Position numbers and translations under genes: made by a program
Source of the DNA: Paenibacillus physcomitrellae
GTDB taxonomy: Bacteria > Bacillota > Bacilli > Paenibacillales > Paenibacillaceae
Reading direction: 5' to 3'
NCBI RefSeq assembly: GCF_002240225.1
Contig: NZ_CP022584.1
Span: 2,170,001-2,234,000 of the forward strand
DNA: 64,000 bases
Shown here: positions 61,501 to 64,000 of the stretch, in pieces
How the letters are laid out: every line of letters starts with the position of its first letter
Numbering within the stretch: the stretch's first letter is position 1
The notes under the pieces: generated by a model
What the model was told of the DNA's origin: nothing
What the model saw: only the letters and a program-made list of their open reading frames with translations
Databases searched by the model: none

Positions 61501-63993
61501 TCAATACCTCGCACACAAAATCTCACACAAAGCTCCATACAGCGCCAGCTCCAGCTCCATCGCAGCTAAAGACGGCAACGCCAGGGAAGGAGCTGGCGTC
61601 TCCTTCACAAGCTTATAAATCTGCTCCTTCAGCTGGAAGCGTATCTGAGCACGATCCAGAAGTGCAAATACCTCATCCACCACTCGGTTCTCCGCCAAAC
61701 GGGCATCTGCCAAACGAACCGTCAAAGATTCATTCACGGATACCTCCGGCACCATGACCGTCAGCGTATGAGTTTGCTCGTCATAACTGGAATCAATAAC
61801 TCTGGCAGATTCCTTAGCTCCATTGGAAGATTCCGCGGCTCCATTAGTCTCGCTAACACCGCCAGCGCAGGCTCCCTTAACCTCATTTAGCAATACCTTA
61901 ACCTCAGTCTCCGCTACCCCGCAGAACACCAGCTTCCAGCTGCGTCGTTCAGGAACAACACTCAGGTTCCCTTCGGCCGGCAGAATCGTCAAGGAGCTGC
62001 CTTGCCCGTCTTCCGCAGCTTCCCACGTCCATACCATTTCCGTCCGGCACCAGTTCTCATCCCGATCCTCCGCCGTGTCTCCGGCATCCTCCCATAGCTC
62101 AAACCGCCCGTCAGCTCCCGCAAAAATGCGGACCTCCAGCTGCGCCGGATTTTCGGTTGAATGGGTGAACTCGGGGAAATCGGCCATAGGCACGATAGCG
62201 CCCGCCTTCGCCAATACCGGGATATGCTCCAAATCCCGGTACAGCGAAAGCTTCCTGCCACCGTCATAGACCCGGCCCTTAAAGAAGTCAATCCAGCGCC
62301 CTTCCGGCAGCCAGGCTTTAACTTCGGCCACGCCGATCTCCCGGTGCATCGGCCGGGTAACCAGGCAGGCGATCAGCTCGGTACCGAAGTAATATTGGTT
62401 AGGCACTTCGTAAGCCTCGTGTTGTTTCGCATGCCGATAATACATCGGCTGCACCAGCGGAAGACCGTCGCGGCTGGCGTAACGGTTCATCGTGTAGAGG
62501 TAAGGCAGCAGACGGTGGCGCAGGCGCAGATGCTGCTTCATCACTTGTTCCGCGATAGGATTGAAACGCCAAGGCTCCTTGCTGTTAAAAGGACTGGCCG
62601 AGCTGTGCAGGCGCAGAATCGGCGAGAACACGCCGAACTGCACCCAACGAGCCGCCAGCTCGTCGTCGAGATAACCGAGCATATGCCCGCCGATATCGTG
62701 GCTCCACCAGCCGTAACCGGCATTAGAGGCTGTAGCCGTGAAATACGGCTGGAAGTCCAGCGATTCCCATGTCACGATTGTATCCCCGGAGAAACCGACC
62801 GGATACCGGTGACTGCCGAGGCCTGCGTAACGGGAGAAGGTTATTTTTCGGCTGCCGCGGCGCCCGCTATCCAGAAAATGATAATGGTTCAGCATCCACA
62901 GCGGATCCAGGCCCGGCACCTTGGTAACTCCGCCCTGCTGCCAGTCGATCCACCAGAAATCCACCCCTTCCTCCTCCAGCGGATGGTGCAGGTATTTGAA
63001 ATACGCCTGCAGAAATTTAGGGTCGGTGATATCGAATTCGACAGCTTCGCCTTGTTCAATATCCACGCCAAGGTCGGCGGCCATCGCCAGATAAGGCTCC
63101 TCAAACGCTCTTACCCCGTCGGCCGGGTGCACGTTCAATGTTACACGTTGTCCGTTCTGATGCAGCCATTCCAGCAGGCCCTTCGGATCAGGGAACAGCT
63201 CCCGGTTCCACGTATACCCCGTCCATCCGCTGCCGTACTGCGGGTCAATCTCGACGAGATGCCAGTCCATGTCCAGCACGGCCACGGAGAAAGGAATCTG
63301 CTCCTGCCCGAACCGCTCGAATAAAACTTTGTATTCGTCCTCCGTATAGCGGTAATACCGGCTCCACCAGTTGCCAAGCGCATAGCGCGGGAGCAGCGGT
63401 GTTCGGCCGCACAAATGATAGAAATCTCTTAAGCAGGCTAAATATTCATGCCCATAACCAAACAGATAGAGGTCCAGCCCGGCTGCTCCTGCTGCTTCCC
63501 GCGGCTCTACCTGCCCGTCCTCCTTCAGCACAAGAGAGCGGCTGTCGTCGATCACCGAGTAACCGGAACGCGACAGCAATCCCGGCTCCAGTGGAATGGC
63601 CCCGTCGGCATTATCCAGCGTACGCGCAGTACCGCCTAGATTAGCCCCCGTTCCATCCCAATTAAGCTCAGCATCCCCGTAACGCCAGACGCTCAGCAGA
63701 TGCCCATCCCCGTTCCGGACCTGAATACTCAGGCCGTGGCGTGTAAACGGTCCTTTGTCGTATTCGACCCGCAAATACTTCGTCATGATCTGCAGCCGGT
63801 GCTCCTGATCGATGACCTCAAATTCTGGCACCGGATATAAACGGTTCACCACCGTCTGCGTCGCCCGGTCTTCAAACCGGCCGCTTTCGCTGTATTCCAT
63901 GCGGATCAGCTGCGGCGTCAGCACCGTAAACCGGTAATGTTCATCGGCCACGACCGCCTCCTGATCGGCAGCCGGCTGAACCTCAAGCTTCAA
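61501..63993 (-). CDS. GH31 family alpha-glucosidase, N-terminus possibly outside the window
   Basis: Alpha-glucosidase or alpha-xylosidase of family GH31. N-terminal beta-sandwich (HYRFTVLTPQLIRMEYSESGRFEDRAT), then the barrel with the nucleophile Asp in FWWIDWQQGG and the acid/base Asp in GFSGDTIVTWESL, and GYGWWSHDIGGHM. The C-terminal part after about residue 640 is beta-rich with an Ala/Glu/Asn-rich insert. Seen start is TTG at 63993, 7 bases from the window edge; family members usually begin about 10 residues earlier, so the real start may lie beyond the window. No signal peptide is visible. Confidence 0.85.
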   Translation of the reverse strand: MKLEVQPAADQEAVVADEHYRFTVLTPQLIRMEYSESGRFEDRATQTVVNRLYPVPEFEVIDQEHRLQIMTKYLRVEYDKGPFTRHGLSIQVRNGDGHLLSVWRYGDAELNWDGTGANLGGTARTLDNADGAIPLEPGLLSRSGYSVIDDSRSLVLKEDGQVEPREAAGAAGLDLYLFGYGHEYLACLRDFYHLCGRTPLLPRYALGNWWSRYYRYTEDEYKVLFERFGQEQIPFSVAVLDMDWHLVEIDPQYGSGWTGYTWNRELFPDPKGLLEWLHQNGQRVTLNVHPADGVRAFEEPYLAMAADLGVDIEQGEAVEFDITDPKFLQAYFKYLHHPLEEEGVDFWWIDWQQGGVTKVPGLDPLWMLNHYHFLDSGRRGSRKITFSRYAGLGSHRYPVGFSGDTIVTWESLDFQPYFTATASNAGYGWWSHDIGGHMLGYLDDELAARWVQFGVFSPILRLHSSASPFNSKEPWRFNPIAEQVMKQHLRLRHRLLPYLYTMNRYASRDGLPLVQPMYYRHAKQHEAYEVPNQYYFGTELIACLVTRPMHREIGVAEVKAWLPEGRWIDFFKGRVYDGGRKLSLYRDLEHIPVLAKAGAIVPMADFPEFTHSTENPAQLEVRIFAGADGRFELWEDAGDTAEDRDENWCRTEMVWTWEAAEDGQGSSLTILPAEGNLSVVPERRSWKLVFCGVAETEVKVLLNEVKGACAGGVSETNGAAESSNGAKESARVIDSSYDEQTHTLTVMVPEVSVNESLTVRLADARLAENRVVDEVFALLDRAQIRFQLKEQIYKLVKETPAPSLALPSLAAMELELALYGALCEILCARY

Positions 63994-64000
63994 ATGCTCC

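Noticed and set aside
62161-63324. 387-codon plus-strand frame opposite the GH31 gene
   Set aside because: Shadow frame of a high-GC gene with clear GH31 motifs on the minus strand.

Overview
The window looks like a chromosome segment of a Paenibacillus-type member of the Bacillales. Evidence: intermediate GC, strong AGGAGG-type ribosome-binding sites, the sporulation genes lytH and yunB beside yutD, several lipoprotein-dependent sugar ABC importers without their own ATPase, cre-like sites, and a type I-C CRISPR-Cas system. No rRNA or tRNA gene was recognised. Genus and functions are inferred from reading the sequence and translations; no database search was possible.

Layout. 0-3.3 kb: yutD, lytH, yunB (spore/housekeeping). 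3.4-8.3 kb: trehalose operon treA-treP plus treR, with two operators on the promoter. 8.4-15.1 kb: a GH130 / DUF1861 (GT108-type) / ABC operon, probably for manno-oligosaccharides, with a divergent LacI-type regulator. 15.2-18.1 kb: GntR regulator, CynX-type MFS transporter, streptothricin-acetyltransferase-like GNAT. 18.1-26.8 kb: ABC importer with GH43 and GH2 enzymes and an ArsR-type regulator. 27.0-28.2 kb: a DMT exporter behind a purine-riboswitch-like leader. 28.3-33.7 kb: cupin protein, then GPH symporter, ROK kinase, GH1 phospho-glucosidase and a divergent AraC regulator. 34.2-44.1 kb: a 19-repeat type I-C array, cas2-1-4-7-8c-5c-3, and a second leader with one orphan repeat. 44.2-55.2 kb: a GNAT, then a mannoside regulon (ROK repressor, ROK kinase, ABC importer, GH38, ManA) that contains tandem structured repeats. 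55.2-61.4 kb: a small-gene accessory region with two 3'-truncated group IIC-like introns. 61.5-64 kb: a GH31 alpha-glucosidase that runs to the window edge.

The sugar clusters work alike: import, cleavage or phosphorolysis in the cytoplasm, phosphorylation, entry to glycolysis, with a dedicated regulator and usually a CcpA-like site. The most unusual parts are (1) the orphan CRISPR unit upstream of cas3, which copies an inverted-repeat leader element at exactly the same 124-nt distance from its repeat and has its own terminator; (2) five copies of a 63-64-nt element with covarying arms and a possible pseudoknot, placed just before the Shine-Dalgarno sequences of two ABC genes; (3) a purine-riboswitch-like RNA with an oversized L2 and an apparent ON-switch terminator in front of a DMT exporter.
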